Shown in pieces: positions 52,656 to 61,389 of a DNA stretch of 64,000 nt (position 1 is its first letter; every line of letters begins with the position of its first letter). The position numbers and the translations under genes were made by a program. The stretch spans positions 1 to 64,000 of the forward strand of contig NZ_PPSL01000002.1 in NCBI RefSeq assembly GCF_002954265.1. Direction: 5' to 3'. The stretch is from Flavipsychrobacter stenotrophus. GTDB taxonomy: Bacteria; Bacteroidota; Bacteroidia; Chitinophagales; Chitinophagaceae. A model generated the notes under the pieces. It was not told the DNA's origin and made no database searches. It saw only the letters and a program-made list of their open reading frames with translations.

Positions 52656-53165
52656 ATGAGATCACTAAGAAGAATCACAATAAGTCTGGCCATTACTGTA
52701 GCAACGCTTTGTACCCTCTTTTACAGTTCCTGCATAAAAAGCAATGATGGCAAGTGTACACTTACCTGCAACAATGGTGGATACTGTGTTAATGACGAGT
52801 GCATTTGCCCTTTCCAATACCAGGGCTATAACTGCGACTTCCTGACGCTGGAGGGGCATTGGCGTGGCGATGATTCATGCTCACCAACCGGCAACTACGA
52901 TAGTGTATACATTACGATAGCTCTATCACCCGACCCTACCAAGCTGAGCATAACTAACGCGGGCGGATCGCAACAGTTTGTAAATGGCGTGATCGGTCCA
53001 TACGGCAAAAGCCTGTCTTACGACAACCTCGTCACTGGCTCCTTCACTGCCACCGACACATTTTCGGGCACATTTACGCTGATAGACAAAGATCATATGC
53101 GGCAGGTATATACGCATAGAAATGGCAGTGTTTACAGTTTCTCAGGTAATTATACCAGGTATTGA
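52656..53165 (+). CDS. EGF-like lipoprotein
   Basis: The 169 residues have a signal peptide with lipobox YSSC (Cys26). At about 34-60 is a complete EGF-like module: CTLTCNNGGYCVNDECICPFQYQGYNCD, with six cysteines in EGF spacing (C-x3-C-x5-C-x4-C-x-C-x8-C). The remaining 105 residues are beta-rich (DSVYITIALSPDPTKLSI, GTFTLIDKDHMRQVYT, FSGNYT), similar in plan to the next gene. Bacterial EGF modules occur on surface proteins and may bind protein or calcium. The role is unknown. Confidence 0.8.
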   Translation: MRSLRRITISLAITVATLCTLFYSSCIKSNDGKCTLTCNNGGYCVNDECICPFQYQGYNCDFLTLEGHWRGDDSCSPTGNYDSVYITIALSPDPTKLSITNAGGSQQFVNGVIGPYGKSLSYDNLVTGSFTATDTFSGTFTLIDKDHMRQVYTHRNGSVYSFSGNYTRY

Positions 53166-53290
53166 AACACAAGATCACTTCTGGCACCAGCTGCTTCCGG
53201 TATTCATTGCCCCCTTTCAACTAAATCGGCATGATAATTGCGCCAATTGAAGTGCATGCACTTGTCTAAAGGGCATTGTAACAAAAAAAG

Positions 53291-53298
53291 TATATTTG
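53291..53298 (+). promoter_or_regulatory. Candidate -7 box for the second EGF-like lipoprotein
   Basis: TATATTTG fits TAnnTTTG exactly and ends 21 bases before the ATG at 53320. No well-placed -33 TTG. Confidence 0.5.
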
Positions 53299-53319
53299 AA
53301 CCGGTAAAACTACTACCCT

Positions 53320-53838
53320 ATGACATCGATCCGCCGCTTTACGCTCAGCACAATTATCACAGCATGCGTGCTGTCTGCCTCGGTATATACATCATGCACA
53401 AAAGACAAAACAGACAAGTGCAAGACGCTTGTATGCCTGCATGGCGGCACGTGTAAAGATGGTGCCTGCTCATGCCCCACAGGTTATTCGGGTAGCACGT
53501 GTACCGATGTATCTATATACGGCACATGGCACGGACACGATAATTGCAACCCATCGGGCAGCATTGACGTTATCATGACCCTTAGCAAATCAACCAGTAA
53601 CGCCAATGAGGTATTGATCAATAACCCCAACAACTTAGGCACAGGCAACACTATTGTAGGCACGCTAAGTGCCGACAAACAACAGGTTAACTATGTGGAC
53701 CAGATAGTCAATCCGTCTACCAACCCCGATACTCTTACCGGCACCATTTACCTTTCAGACAATTCCAACTTGCACCACAACTTTTCAGGAAAAGCAGGCA
53801 CATTTACATTCAGCTGCTCAGGCGATTATACTAAATAA
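53320..53838 (+). CDS. EGF-like lipoprotein, tandem paralogue
   Basis: The 172 residues share the layout of the previous gene: signal peptide with lipobox YTSC (Cys26), EGF-like module CKTLVCLHGGTCKDGACSCPTGYSGSTC at about 34-61, then a beta-rich domain (YGTWHGHDNCNPSGSIDVIMTL, GTGNTIVGTLSADKQQVNYVD, FTFSCSGDYTK). GxWxGxDxCxPxG follows the EGF module in both. It has its own promoter-like box. Confidence 0.8.
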   Translation: MTSIRRFTLSTIITACVLSASVYTSCTKDKTDKCKTLVCLHGGTCKDGACSCPTGYSGSTCTDVSIYGTWHGHDNCNPSGSIDVIMTLSKSTSNANEVLINNPNNLGTGNTIVGTLSADKQQVNYVDQIVNPSTNPDTLTGTIYLSDNSNLHHNFSGKAGTFTFSCSGDYTK

Positions 53839-53914
53839 CCCATTTGCTGCAAGATTTAAGGCGTGTCGTCTTTTTAAAAGTGACATACTCATCATTAAAC
53901 TTGAAAATCACACT

Positions 53915-54436
53915 ATGAATTTGAAACAACTTTTACTGCTACTGGTAGTGATTATCCCCACATTCTGTTACGCCCAAAAAGACCCTTGCAGGAAAATAAA
54001 CAGATCTATAGACGATAAGGGTACAACTACTTTCAGTAGTCCACAGCTAAAACATGTAAGAGCACTCAAACAATTCAAAGACAATGTATACTTTGGTCTG
54101 CTGCTGCAGGTAAACGACCTCGCACCTCATTTCGATGCAGTAGGCGTGGTGATTGAGTTTGAAGACGGAACAACATTAAGGAACGATGAAGTAAAAATAA
54201 CCTGCAAACAGGAAGCTACCGAGATCTCCGGCGGATACGCATCAGCCCCATCTGTAGCCCACTCAGGGCAATATGTGCTGCAAGGCTTCTTCCCAATCAA
54301 AGAGGAAAATATGGCACTATTCGCCAACAAGAAAATAGTGAAGATCCAACTGGCTGGCGCTCCCCAGTCCATCCCCGAAAAAGAAGCAGAACAAACAATG
54401 GCATATATAGCCTGCCTGAAAGAGGTAAAACCTTAG
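53915..54436 (+). CDS. Hypothetical secreted protein
   Basis: The 173 residues have a signal peptide (about 1-20, TFCYAQ). The mature part is one domain with strands (TTTFSSPQLKHVRALKQFKDNVYFGLLLQV, GVVIEFEDGTTLRND, GQYVLQGFFPIKEENMALF) and a final helix. Resembles small periplasmic proteins found in Bacteroidota but I cannot assign a family. Confidence 0.6.
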   Translation: MNLKQLLLLLVVIIPTFCYAQKDPCRKINRSIDDKGTTTFSSPQLKHVRALKQFKDNVYFGLLLQVNDLAPHFDAVGVVIEFEDGTTLRNDEVKITCKQEATEISGGYASAPSVAHSGQYVLQGFFPIKEENMALFANKKIVKIQLAGAPQSIPEKEAEQTMAYIACLKEVKP

Positions 54437-54451
54437 GTGCATTTTTCTATA

Positions 54452-54826
54452 TCACTTTATCCAAAACGTCATTTCAGTTGTTTCGCTAATGAGATGATTT
54501 ACTCGGTTTAGCAGAAGAGTATCGTGAAGCTTATTCACAAAATAAAATGAGATATCTCCGGGTTCCGAGCCCACATTAAATGCTAAAATAAAATTGCCAT
54601 TCTTATCTGTATGTGGCATATCTAAACCGATCATAGACACACCTGTACCCTTTACGAAAACTGTAAACCCACTTACATCCTTATGGCTCTTCGACCGCAA
54701 ATGCCCGGTTACCGATGTCTCTATAGTAGGTATTAGAAAACTACAGAGCACTACACAAATTAGAATAACGCCCAGGCATTTTAGCCACGTACTATTTGTA
54801 ATTGTGGCTCTGCACATACTGATCAA
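54452..54826 (-). CDS. Membrane-anchored hypothetical protein
   Basis: The 124 residues have one N-terminal helix (about 15-34, CLGVILICVVLCSFLIP) and a periplasmic beta domain (VTGHLRSKSHKDVSGFTVFVKGTGVSMIGLDMPHTDKNGNFILAF) that resembles a carboxypeptidase-regulatory-like sandwich. Its start codon overlaps the stop of the upstream gene (ATGA at 54826-54823), so the two are translationally coupled. Confidence 0.6.
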   Translation of the reverse strand: MISMCRATITNSTWLKCLGVILICVVLCSFLIPTIETSVTGHLRSKSHKDVSGFTVFVKGTGVSMIGLDMPHTDKNGNFILAFNVGSEPGDISFYFVNKLHDTLLLNRVNHLISETTEMTFWIK

Positions 54827-55083
54827 TTTTCCTTCTGCTTCGTAAGTTCTACCAATACAATTATAAGAATATTCAAATTAACGAGCACGAGCACCGCATT
54901 CATGATCATATCTATATTATTACTTCGGTAAAGGCCTTCAATTAACAACTTAGAATAGCCAAAAGTCGGATCCTCAAAATCATATTTAATAGAAACCATT
55001 TTGTTAACATACGCCAGAACGTATAATACAGCAAATAACAAATTGACCGCTACCCCTAATCTTAAAAGCCTTTTCATATGCAC
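54823..55083 (-). CDS. Small membrane protein coupled to the 54452 gene
   Basis: The 86 residues (or 84 from the ATG at 55077) have two membrane helices (about 8-26 and 60-80) and a short loop of about 30 residues between. It is likely an inner-membrane protein. The stop overlaps the next start. Unknown family. Confidence 0.55.
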   Translation of the reverse strand: MHMKRLLRLGVAVNLLFAVLYVLAYVNKMVSIKYDFEDPTFGYSKLLIEGLYRSNNIDMIMNAVLVLVNLNILIIVLVELTKQKEN

Positions 55084-55194
55084 TTACTGATTCTATTTTG
55101 AGGGATTGATTTGTGACAAGATAAGAAATAACGTAGATGTGGCCTTTCTTCTTCAGTACTCATTGTTTCCCTTTATTAACGTTCTTGTATGCAG

Positions 55195-55695
55195 TCACTC
55201 CTCGTATTCAGTTTCAACACCTTCAGAAAAATCTGCTATTTTCCTATTCAGCCAGCGAATAATGACATCAACATTAGGTTGTGTATTGTATTTACTGTCA
55301 CTAATAAGCTGGTGCCTGAGCTCTGATAAATACTTTATGGCAGGTTTCCTCTGTAGATTAGCGTATGTGGAGGTTTCATTACCCAATTTTATTACAACGC
55401 TGATTTGATACCAACGGTACGGTTTAGTCGACAAAAGCGGTTTTTGCTTATGGCTCCTCACGTAACTGCTTACAAAATCATAGATGACCATCGACGTAAC
55501 ACATTCATCTGCATTCTCCTTAGACCCTACTTGATTATTGCATATACAGGTATCGTTAGGGTTATAAACCGAAATGAAAAGCGATTTTGGCGGGTGATCG
55601 AGCGGGTGTATCGGGTAGAATCTAATACAGCCCTGCGCCTTGCACATAAAGGAAGTAACTAAAAGGAATAGTGAGAGTATGATTTGCTTTTTCAT
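55195..55695 (-). CDS. Hypothetical secreted protein
   Basis: The 166 residues have a signal peptide (MKKQIILSLFLLVTSFMCKAQG). The mature part has CIRFYPIHPLDHPPKSLFISVYNPNDTCICNN, which contains a Cys pair, and a helical end. The 27 bases that include its start codon (GTAACAAATCAACACTATGAAAAAGCAA) are repeated before the 55750 gene, so the two share a 5' leader. Confidence 0.6.
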   Translation of the reverse strand: MKKQIILSLFLLVTSFMCKAQGCIRFYPIHPLDHPPKSLFISVYNPNDTCICNNQVGSKENADECVTSMVIYDFVSSYVRSHKQKPLLSTKPYRWYQISVVIKLGNETSTYANLQRKPAIKYLSELRHQLISDSKYNTQPNVDVIIRWLNRKIADFSEGVETEYEE

Positions 55696-55749
55696 AGTGT
55701 TGATTTGTTACTTACAAGATAGAAATTTGCCGGGATATCTCATAGAATG

Positions 55750-56307
55750 CTAGTCAAGCAGTCCATTCACACTCAATTCCTCCAGGGTTATATTGTGCTT
55801 TATTGTAAAACTATCCGCGGCATGCACCATGTCGTACCCCGCGTTCATTGTGCTTTTGCCACTTTTCACCACCTCGTTTCTTAGATATTCAGACTTTTCG
55901 GACCCACGTGGCTCATTCAGCCATAATTTCACATTGTTCAAAAATATATCGCACTGCCGCCAATGCTCCAGCGTGTGTTCCTTTATAGGTAACTCCATAT
56001 CAACTTCCTTTAGGTATTGCACGGCAATAACATTCGTTGACATTTCACTATTCAAAATTCCATTATAAAAGTCAATAGAGTCTTTATATCGCTTAAGACT
56101 ATCATCTCTCCCGTTCATCTCGTCGCTAACAACGGCTGTTACAATTGCGCTATAGCGTCTCAGAATAGGGTTCATTTTATAAATCGGCTTCTGCGCAGCT
56201 ACATAAAGATCAAGGTATGCTTTATGTTGCGGAGGGTCTGTAACCTCGATGCCGCAGCGGGTAAAGAAGCACAGCACGAGAAATAAGAAAATTGTTTGCT
56301 TTTTCAT
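55750..56307 (-). CDS. Hypothetical lipoprotein
   Basis: The 185 residues have a lipoprotein signal ending in FFTRC (Cys18). The mature part is largely helical (YLDLYVAAQKPIYKMNPILRRY, NNVKLWLNEPRGSEKSEYLRNEVVK). No known domain. The leader and first codons match those of 55195, a sign of duplication or gene conversion of the upstream region. Confidence 0.6.
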   Translation of the reverse strand: MKKQTIFLFLVLCFFTRCGIEVTDPPQHKAYLDLYVAAQKPIYKMNPILRRYSAIVTAVVSDEMNGRDDSLKRYKDSIDFYNGILNSEMSTNVIAVQYLKEVDMELPIKEHTLEHWRQCDIFLNNVKLWLNEPRGSEKSEYLRNEVVKSGKSTMNAGYDMVHAADSFTIKHNITLEELSVNGLLD

Positions 56308-56373
56308 AGTGTTGATTTGTTACAAAGTTTGATAGCTGTTTGGTTCAAGAGAAAATGGTGCAATAAAAACTCC

Positions 56374-56961
56374 CTAGACTGCTATCCTCTTTCTATTCAC
56401 ATCATACATATCAAAATCAGGATGATGCCAGAATTCATTAAGTCCAATTGTATTAAAGACTTCTATTTCAGACTCATAAATAGGATATAGTGCCGCGATG
56501 TTAATTCTGAAGTCGGCACCTATTTCGATATCCGCATACAAATCCTTAGTAATGATACTAGGGGCGAATATAAAAAACGCCGACATCTCTGAATCAGGTG
56601 CAATGGGCACTTCAAAATTGATCACGTTCCCATAACTGAAGGGACAATCCCCCCTTAGTTTATTGGCAATATAACCAACTGCTTGCCCCCATTCTCCACA
56701 ATCAGACTTGACAGACAATGTCAATTCAGGTCTCCCGAACTTCCACGCAGGGTGCTTAATTAGTGACAACCCGTAAGTAAACCCTGTTACGAAACCCCTT
56801 TCCGGAATGCCCTCATAAACGAGCGATGTTACTCCGGGATAACGATTATCTTTCGATTCATTTTCATAAAAAGATGGCGTAACCTGAAAAATATTATCCA
56901 AGTGATCCATGTATCTATCTGCAGGATTGTTAACCTTTTTTTTGAACCATCTATCCAACAT
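56374..56961 (-). CDS. Suppressor-of-fused (SUFU) domain protein
   Basis: The 195 residues carry a SUFU-like domain: VTSLVYEGIPERGFVTGFTYGLSL, RPELTLSVKSDCGEWGQAVGYIAN and a C-terminal VFNTIGLNEFWHHPDFDMYDVNRKRI. Bacterial SUFU-domain proteins have been proposed as immunity proteins of polymorphic toxin systems and are otherwise uncharacterised. No toxin gene is recognisable here. The gene overlaps the downstream molybdoenzyme gene by 11 bases on the same strand, which may be chance. Confidence 0.72.
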   Translation of the reverse strand: MLDRWFKKKVNNPADRYMDHLDNIFQVTPSFYENESKDNRYPGVTSLVYEGIPERGFVTGFTYGLSLIKHPAWKFGRPELTLSVKSDCGEWGQAVGYIANKLRGDCPFSYGNVINFEVPIAPDSEMSAFFIFAPSIITKDLYADIEIGADFRINIAALYPIYESEIEVFNTIGLNEFWHHPDFDMYDVNRKRIAV

Positions 56962-59263
56962 GCTTCCTTAGTTTCAGTATCACCATCTTCGATGTTGGTG
57001 TATTGCTTTTATCTGCGGTGCTGCCTATAGGTACGAGTACATTGGTCTCGGGGAAATAGGTAGCGGTGCACTGCTCGGGTATACTGAACGGGATGATGAT
57101 GAATTTGCGGGCTATGCGCTCTACGCCTCCGTGGTTGTTGTAAAGGTCAACGATATCACCGTCTTTAAAGCCAAGGCGGATAATGTCTTTCTCGTTCATA
57201 AAGATCACACGTCGCTCGTTGTATACCCCACGGTAGCGGTCATCAAGGCCGTAGATGGTGGTGTTGAATTGGTCGTGGCTGCGTAGGGTCTGCATCATCA
57301 GCTCATCCTCAGCCAGTTCTATTTTGGTGACATCAGATGTAGTGAAATTGGCCTTGCCATTCGCTGTGCTGAACTTACCTTCCCTTGGTCCGTTAGGCAA
57401 GTAGAAGCCGCCCAATATTCTTGCGCGTTTGTTATAGTCGCCAAAGCCGGGTATGGTCAGTTCTATATCGTTGCGTATGTAATCGTAGTGTTCTGTATAC
57501 AGCTTCCAGTTGATCTTGCTCCTGTCGCCAAAGGTGGCCATTGCCAGACGCGCTACGATCATTGGTTCGCCGAGCAGCTTATCAGATATTGGCTTCAGGC
57601 TACCCTTCGACATTTGTACTACACCCATAGAGTTCTCGCAGGTAATGAACTGAGCTTCACCATTTACCATGTCTATGTCGGTATGGCCGCAGCACGGCAG
57701 TATCAGTGCTTCCTTGCCATGTATCAGGTGGCTGCGATTGAGCTTAGTAGATATGTGAACCGTCATATCGCAGTTGCGCATAGCTTCAGCGGTATAGGTA
57801 GTATCCGGCGTAGCTGATAAGAAGTTGCCGCCCATAGCTATAAACACCTTAGCCTTGCCTTCGTGCATAGCATGTATACATTCCACCACATCATATCCGT
57901 GCGCCTGCGGTGGCCTGAAACCATAAACACGTTCTATACTGTCGAGGAACTTTTGAGGCGCCTTTTCATTGATACCCATTGTTCTGTCGCCCTGCACATT
58001 GCTATGTCCACGTACGGGGCAGGTGCCTGCTCCTGGTTTGCCTATACTGCCTTTCAGCAATATCAGGTTCACTACTTCCTGTATGGTAGCCACTGCATTC
58101 TTATGCTGCGTAAGGCCCATGGCCCAACAGGCTATGATCTTGCCTTTCTTTTTGAACACATCAGCAGTCTCACGTATCTGCTCCATGCTTATGCCGGCAG
58201 CTTCCGCCAGTTCTTCTACCTTATATTTTTTCAGGTTACTGATAAACTCCTCATAACCCGCTGTATTATTCTTAATGAACTCCAGGTCAAAAACAGATCC
58301 CGGCTTCTTTTCTTCTTCCTCCAGCAGCAACAATTCTATTGCCTTCAAAAGGGCCATGTCGCCATTCAACTTCACCTGCAGGAATATGTCTGTAAGTCGT
58401 GCTTTGATCCCCAATGCACCCTTCACTGTTTGAGGATTACTAAACCCTATCAACCCCGTCTCCGGTAACGGATTAACCGATATGATAGTAGATCCTGCCT
58501 CTTTTGCTTCCTGCAATGCAGATAACATACGCGGATGATTGGTACCCGGATTTTGCCCTAGTATGATAATCACTTCCGACTTTGCAAAATCTTCCAGCTT
58601 CACAGATCCTTTACCCAGACCCAGCGTTTCACCCAAAGCTACACCACTAGATTCGTGGCACATATTAGAGCAGTCGGGCAGATTGTTAGTGCCGTATTCG
58701 CGGGCAAACAACTGATAGAGAAATGCGGCCTCATTACCAGTGCGGCCCGATGTGTAGAACACAGCTTCATCGGGCGATGCCAGAGAATTGAGCTTATCGC
58801 CCATCTTCTTGAACGCATCATCCCAGCTTATTGGCTGGTAATGTGTAGCCCCTTCGGGCAGGTACATTGGCTCGGCCACCCTACCCTTTTTACCTATCTG
58901 ATAGTCGTTCAACTTAGCCAGATCGAACACCGAATTATCCTTAAAAAATTGTGCTCCCAATTTCTTGGTAGTAGCCTCCTCAGCTATCGCTTTTGCACCG
59001 TTCTCGCAGTACTCGGCTATCTTAGAGCGCACCCCATCCGGGTCGGGCCAGGCACAACCCGGGCAGTCGAAACCATCCTTCTGGTTGAGTGCAAGTAAAG
59101 CCTTCATCCCCCTGGCCACATCCATCTCTCCAAATACGTGTTTGGCACTGGAAAGTACTGCGGTCATACCGGCGGCAACCGTTTTAGGTTTTGCCAGCCT
59201 GAGTTTTAAAAACCGTTCAGGATTTTCCGCATTTGGGTCTGTGATCTTAGCTTTATTATTCAA
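56951..59263 (-). CDS. FdhF/YdeP-family molybdopterin oxidoreductase
   Basis: The 770 residues match the FdhF/YdeP family. Marks in order: FDCPGCAWPDPDG (about 69-81), YTSGRTGNEAAFLYQLFAREYGTNNLPDCSNMCHESSGVALG, GQNPGTNHPRMLSAL, then VRGHSNVQGDRTMGI and a C-terminal molydop_binding domain (LRSHDQFNTTIYGLDDRYRGV, RLGFKDGDIVDLYN). Bis-MGD binding is expected. E. coli YdeP is tied to acid resistance, and the reaction of this group is unsettled. No fdhD-like sulfurtransferase gene is in the window. Cytoplasmic, no Tat signal. Confidence 0.9.
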   Translation of the reverse strand: MNNKAKITDPNAENPERFLKLRLAKPKTVAAGMTAVLSSAKHVFGEMDVARGMKALLALNQKDGFDCPGCAWPDPDGVRSKIAEYCENGAKAIAEEATTKKLGAQFFKDNSVFDLAKLNDYQIGKKGRVAEPMYLPEGATHYQPISWDDAFKKMGDKLNSLASPDEAVFYTSGRTGNEAAFLYQLFAREYGTNNLPDCSNMCHESSGVALGETLGLGKGSVKLEDFAKSEVIIILGQNPGTNHPRMLSALQEAKEAGSTIISVNPLPETGLIGFSNPQTVKGALGIKARLTDIFLQVKLNGDMALLKAIELLLLEEEEKKPGSVFDLEFIKNNTAGYEEFISNLKKYKVEELAEAAGISMEQIRETADVFKKKGKIIACWAMGLTQHKNAVATIQEVVNLILLKGSIGKPGAGTCPVRGHSNVQGDRTMGINEKAPQKFLDSIERVYGFRPPQAHGYDVVECIHAMHEGKAKVFIAMGGNFLSATPDTTYTAEAMRNCDMTVHISTKLNRSHLIHGKEALILPCCGHTDIDMVNGEAQFITCENSMGVVQMSKGSLKPISDKLLGEPMIVARLAMATFGDRSKINWKLYTEHYDYIRNDIELTIPGFGDYNKRARILGGFYLPNGPREGKFSTANGKANFTTSDVTKIELAEDELMMQTLRSHDQFNTTIYGLDDRYRGVYNERRVIFMNEKDIIRLGFKDGDIVDLYNNHGGVERIARKFIIIPFSIPEQCTATYFPETNVLVPIGSTADKSNTPTSKMVILKLRKHVG

Positions 59264-59480
59264 GGGAAATGATGTTTTAATTTACTGTCGCTAATGTACG
59301 AAATTGTGTTGGAAATGAGACAGAGGGGCATTGCCGAAACAGCAGCTCGGCAAAAAGCTCACTATGCCAGACAAAATCGCACAATAGGTAGAAATAGCCA
59401 TTGGGTTGCTTAACGCAATATGGGAATTGCTTACCTATAAAATGCGACGAGATCCAAGATAACGGGAACTTACAATTACA

Positions 59481-59536
59481 GACTTACGACTTTCTGCTTA
59501 TGACTTTCTACTTATGACTTATGACTTATGACTACT
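59481..59536. repeat. 7-bp period array overlapping the M28 peptidase stop, 8 units
   Basis: GACTTAC, GACTTTC, TGCTTAT, GACTTTC, TACTTAT, GACTTAT, GACTTAT, GACTACT in exact 7-bp register. The last unit holds the stop codon (59532-59534) of the minus-strand peptidase gene. Confidence 0.85.
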
Positions 59537-61202
59537 TACCCATCAACTCTATAGGTAAACTCATTTCCTTGCCATCGCGCTTAAGCTTTACTTCGGTCTT
59601 ATCACCGGGTGCAAATTTTCCCAGAGCTTCCATGTAAGACTGCATACTCAGTATCTTTACATCGCCCAGTTGAATGATGATATCACCGGTTTTAACTCCA
59701 GCCTTAGCTGCAGGGCGGTTGTCTGTAACACCATCCACACGTACGCCACCATCCTGGTAAGAATAGTCGGGCATAATGCCCAGCGTAACCTTGAATTTTG
59801 AACGACCCGCAGTTGCCGACTTAGTAACTACATAAGCAGGCTTCACGTTTTCCTTATCCATCTTAGTCAACACAGCTTCGGCATAATCTATGACCTCTGC
59901 CTCGCCGGCGTAATTGATAAACTCAGCGCGGTCTGATGGCTTATGATAGTCCTTATGCGTACCTGTGAAAAAGAACAATACGGGTACACCTGCGTAGTAG
60001 AAACTGGTATGATCAGAGGGGCCAACACCGGCACTATCCAGCACCATTTTAAACTTTCTTTTTTCACCCATGGTTACCACATCTGCCCAAACAGGTGATG
60101 TACCTACACCACCTACGGTAAGTGCGCGGGTGCTGTCGTTGAGCCTGCCTACCATGTCCATGTTCAGCATGTAGGCTATCTTACTGCTATCTATCTTTTG
60201 GTCTTTTACAAATGCCTTAGAGCCATACAATCCAAGCTCCTCGCCAGAAAAGTGAATGAACAGGTAGTTGTAATTATGCAGCTTACTATTGCTCACCCAA
60301 TGTGCCACCTCCATAAGGGCAGCAGTGCCGCTGGCATTATCGTCAGCGCCATGGTGTATCTCATGTTCTTTAGCGGCATTGGCATGCAGGCTATTGCCAT
60401 CTTCACCAAAACCCAGGTGATCATAGTGAGCACCTACAATAACAGTGTAAGGCGCGCCATTGTCTACATAAGCAGCAATATTAGTTCCTGTCCTGTCTGT
60501 CTTCTTTATAGAGATATTCAGCTCCACAGCAAGACTGGAGCGGGTTCCAGTTCCATCCTGTATCGGCAATATATACTTTCTGTACCCAGCATATTTCAGG
60601 CAAGCAACAGGTATTTCTAATGGATCGTATTCAGACTGCTTATTGAATGAAGGTTCGTACTTACTGTTGTAGCTATCAAAGAAGATCACACCCTTGGCAC
60701 CGCCACGCTTTGCTTCTTTGGCGTATTCATACATATACTTATCCGCTTCAAAGTGCGGATTGTCGGCCTCGTCTTTATCCTTGTACAATGGCACCATCCA
60801 TATAGCACCTTGCTCAGTAACCTCGGGCATCACGTCGCTATTGGATGCACCCGGTGCGCTGAAAGGCAATGGGAACCCTTCGTCGCCTATCTTCACTACC
60901 TTACTATTTAGGCGTATCTGCGTAGTCTGCCCTATCTCACGGCCATAAGTGAAATGAAAAGGATAACGATATTGGCTCTTATAAGCCGGGATACCCAGCT
61001 CTTTGTACCGACTTTCTATATAATTCCCTGCTTTTGTTTCACCCGCGGTGCCTGTACGACGGCCCTCAAGACTATCTGATGCCAATAAGGTAATATCAGC
61101 CTGAAGCTGTTTGATCACCTTCTTATTTTTTTTACCCGCCAAGGCAGGAAAAGATGATGCAGTAGCAACAATGAACAGAAAAGTAGCAGTACGAATGCCC
61201 AT
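59532..61202 (-). CDS. Secreted M28-family metallopeptidase with PDZ domain
   Basis: The ATG at 61202 (MGIRTATFLF) starts a signal peptide, giving 556 residues. A PA (protease-associated) insertion precedes the M28 core. Zinc ligands and catalysis are visible in VGAHYDHLGFG, GADDNASGTAAL, FSGEELGLYGSKAF, LNMDMVGRL and the late GTHKDYHKPSD. A PDZ domain (about 470-550, VDGVTDNRPAAKAGVKTGDIIIQLGD) ends the protein. It removes N-terminal residues from peptides, probably in the periplasm. The upstream frame to 61259 is not needed. Its stop lies in a 7-bp array. Confidence 0.92.
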   Translation of the reverse strand: MGIRTATFLFIVATASSFPALAGKKNKKVIKQLQADITLLASDSLEGRRTGTAGETKAGNYIESRYKELGIPAYKSQYRYPFHFTYGREIGQTTQIRLNSKVVKIGDEGFPLPFSAPGASNSDVMPEVTEQGAIWMVPLYKDKDEADNPHFEADKYMYEYAKEAKRGGAKGVIFFDSYNSKYEPSFNKQSEYDPLEIPVACLKYAGYRKYILPIQDGTGTRSSLAVELNISIKKTDRTGTNIAAYVDNGAPYTVIVGAHYDHLGFGEDGNSLHANAAKEHEIHHGADDNASGTAALMEVAHWVSNSKLHNYNYLFIHFSGEELGLYGSKAFVKDQKIDSSKIAYMLNMDMVGRLNDSTRALTVGGVGTSPVWADVVTMGEKRKFKMVLDSAGVGPSDHTSFYYAGVPVLFFFTGTHKDYHKPSDRAEFINYAGEAEVIDYAEAVLTKMDKENVKPAYVVTKSATAGRSKFKVTLGIMPDYSYQDGGVRVDGVTDNRPAAKAGVKTGDIIIQLGDVKILSMQSYMEALGKFAPGDKTEVKLKRDGKEMSLPIELMGK

Positions 61203-61234
61203 AGGTGGTATTTGTATAGCAAACCTACAAATTA

Positions 61235-61266
61235 ATGGCTCAATTGCGAAATGGCTCAATGGCTTA
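61235..61266. repeat. 8-bp period array (ATGGCTYA), 4 units
   Basis: ATGGCTCA, ATTGCGAA, ATGGCTCA, ATGGCTTA in exact 8-bp register between the divergent M28 and methyltransferase genes. Here it does not touch a stop codon. Confidence 0.75.
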
Positions 61267-61377
61267 ATTCAATGAGGAAATGTAAAAATGTGCTAATGTG
61301 AAAATGCTATCATTGGATGTCAGAGTATTATGCCAACACATTAATGGCCTGTTAGCTAATGAGCTAATTGAATTAAC

Positions 61378-61385
61378 TACCTTTG
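61378..61385 (+). promoter_or_regulatory. Candidate -7 box for the methyltransferase gene, almost at its start codon
   Basis: TACCTTTG matches TAnnTTTG. It ends only 4 bases before the ATG at 61390, so transcription from it would start at or within a few bases of the start codon. Confidence 0.55.
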
Positions 61386-61389
61386 CGGC

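Noticed and set aside
56951-59263. Formate dehydrogenase assignment
   Set aside because: The sequence fits FdhF/YdeP, where substrate is unsettled, and no formate-specific partner genes are nearby.
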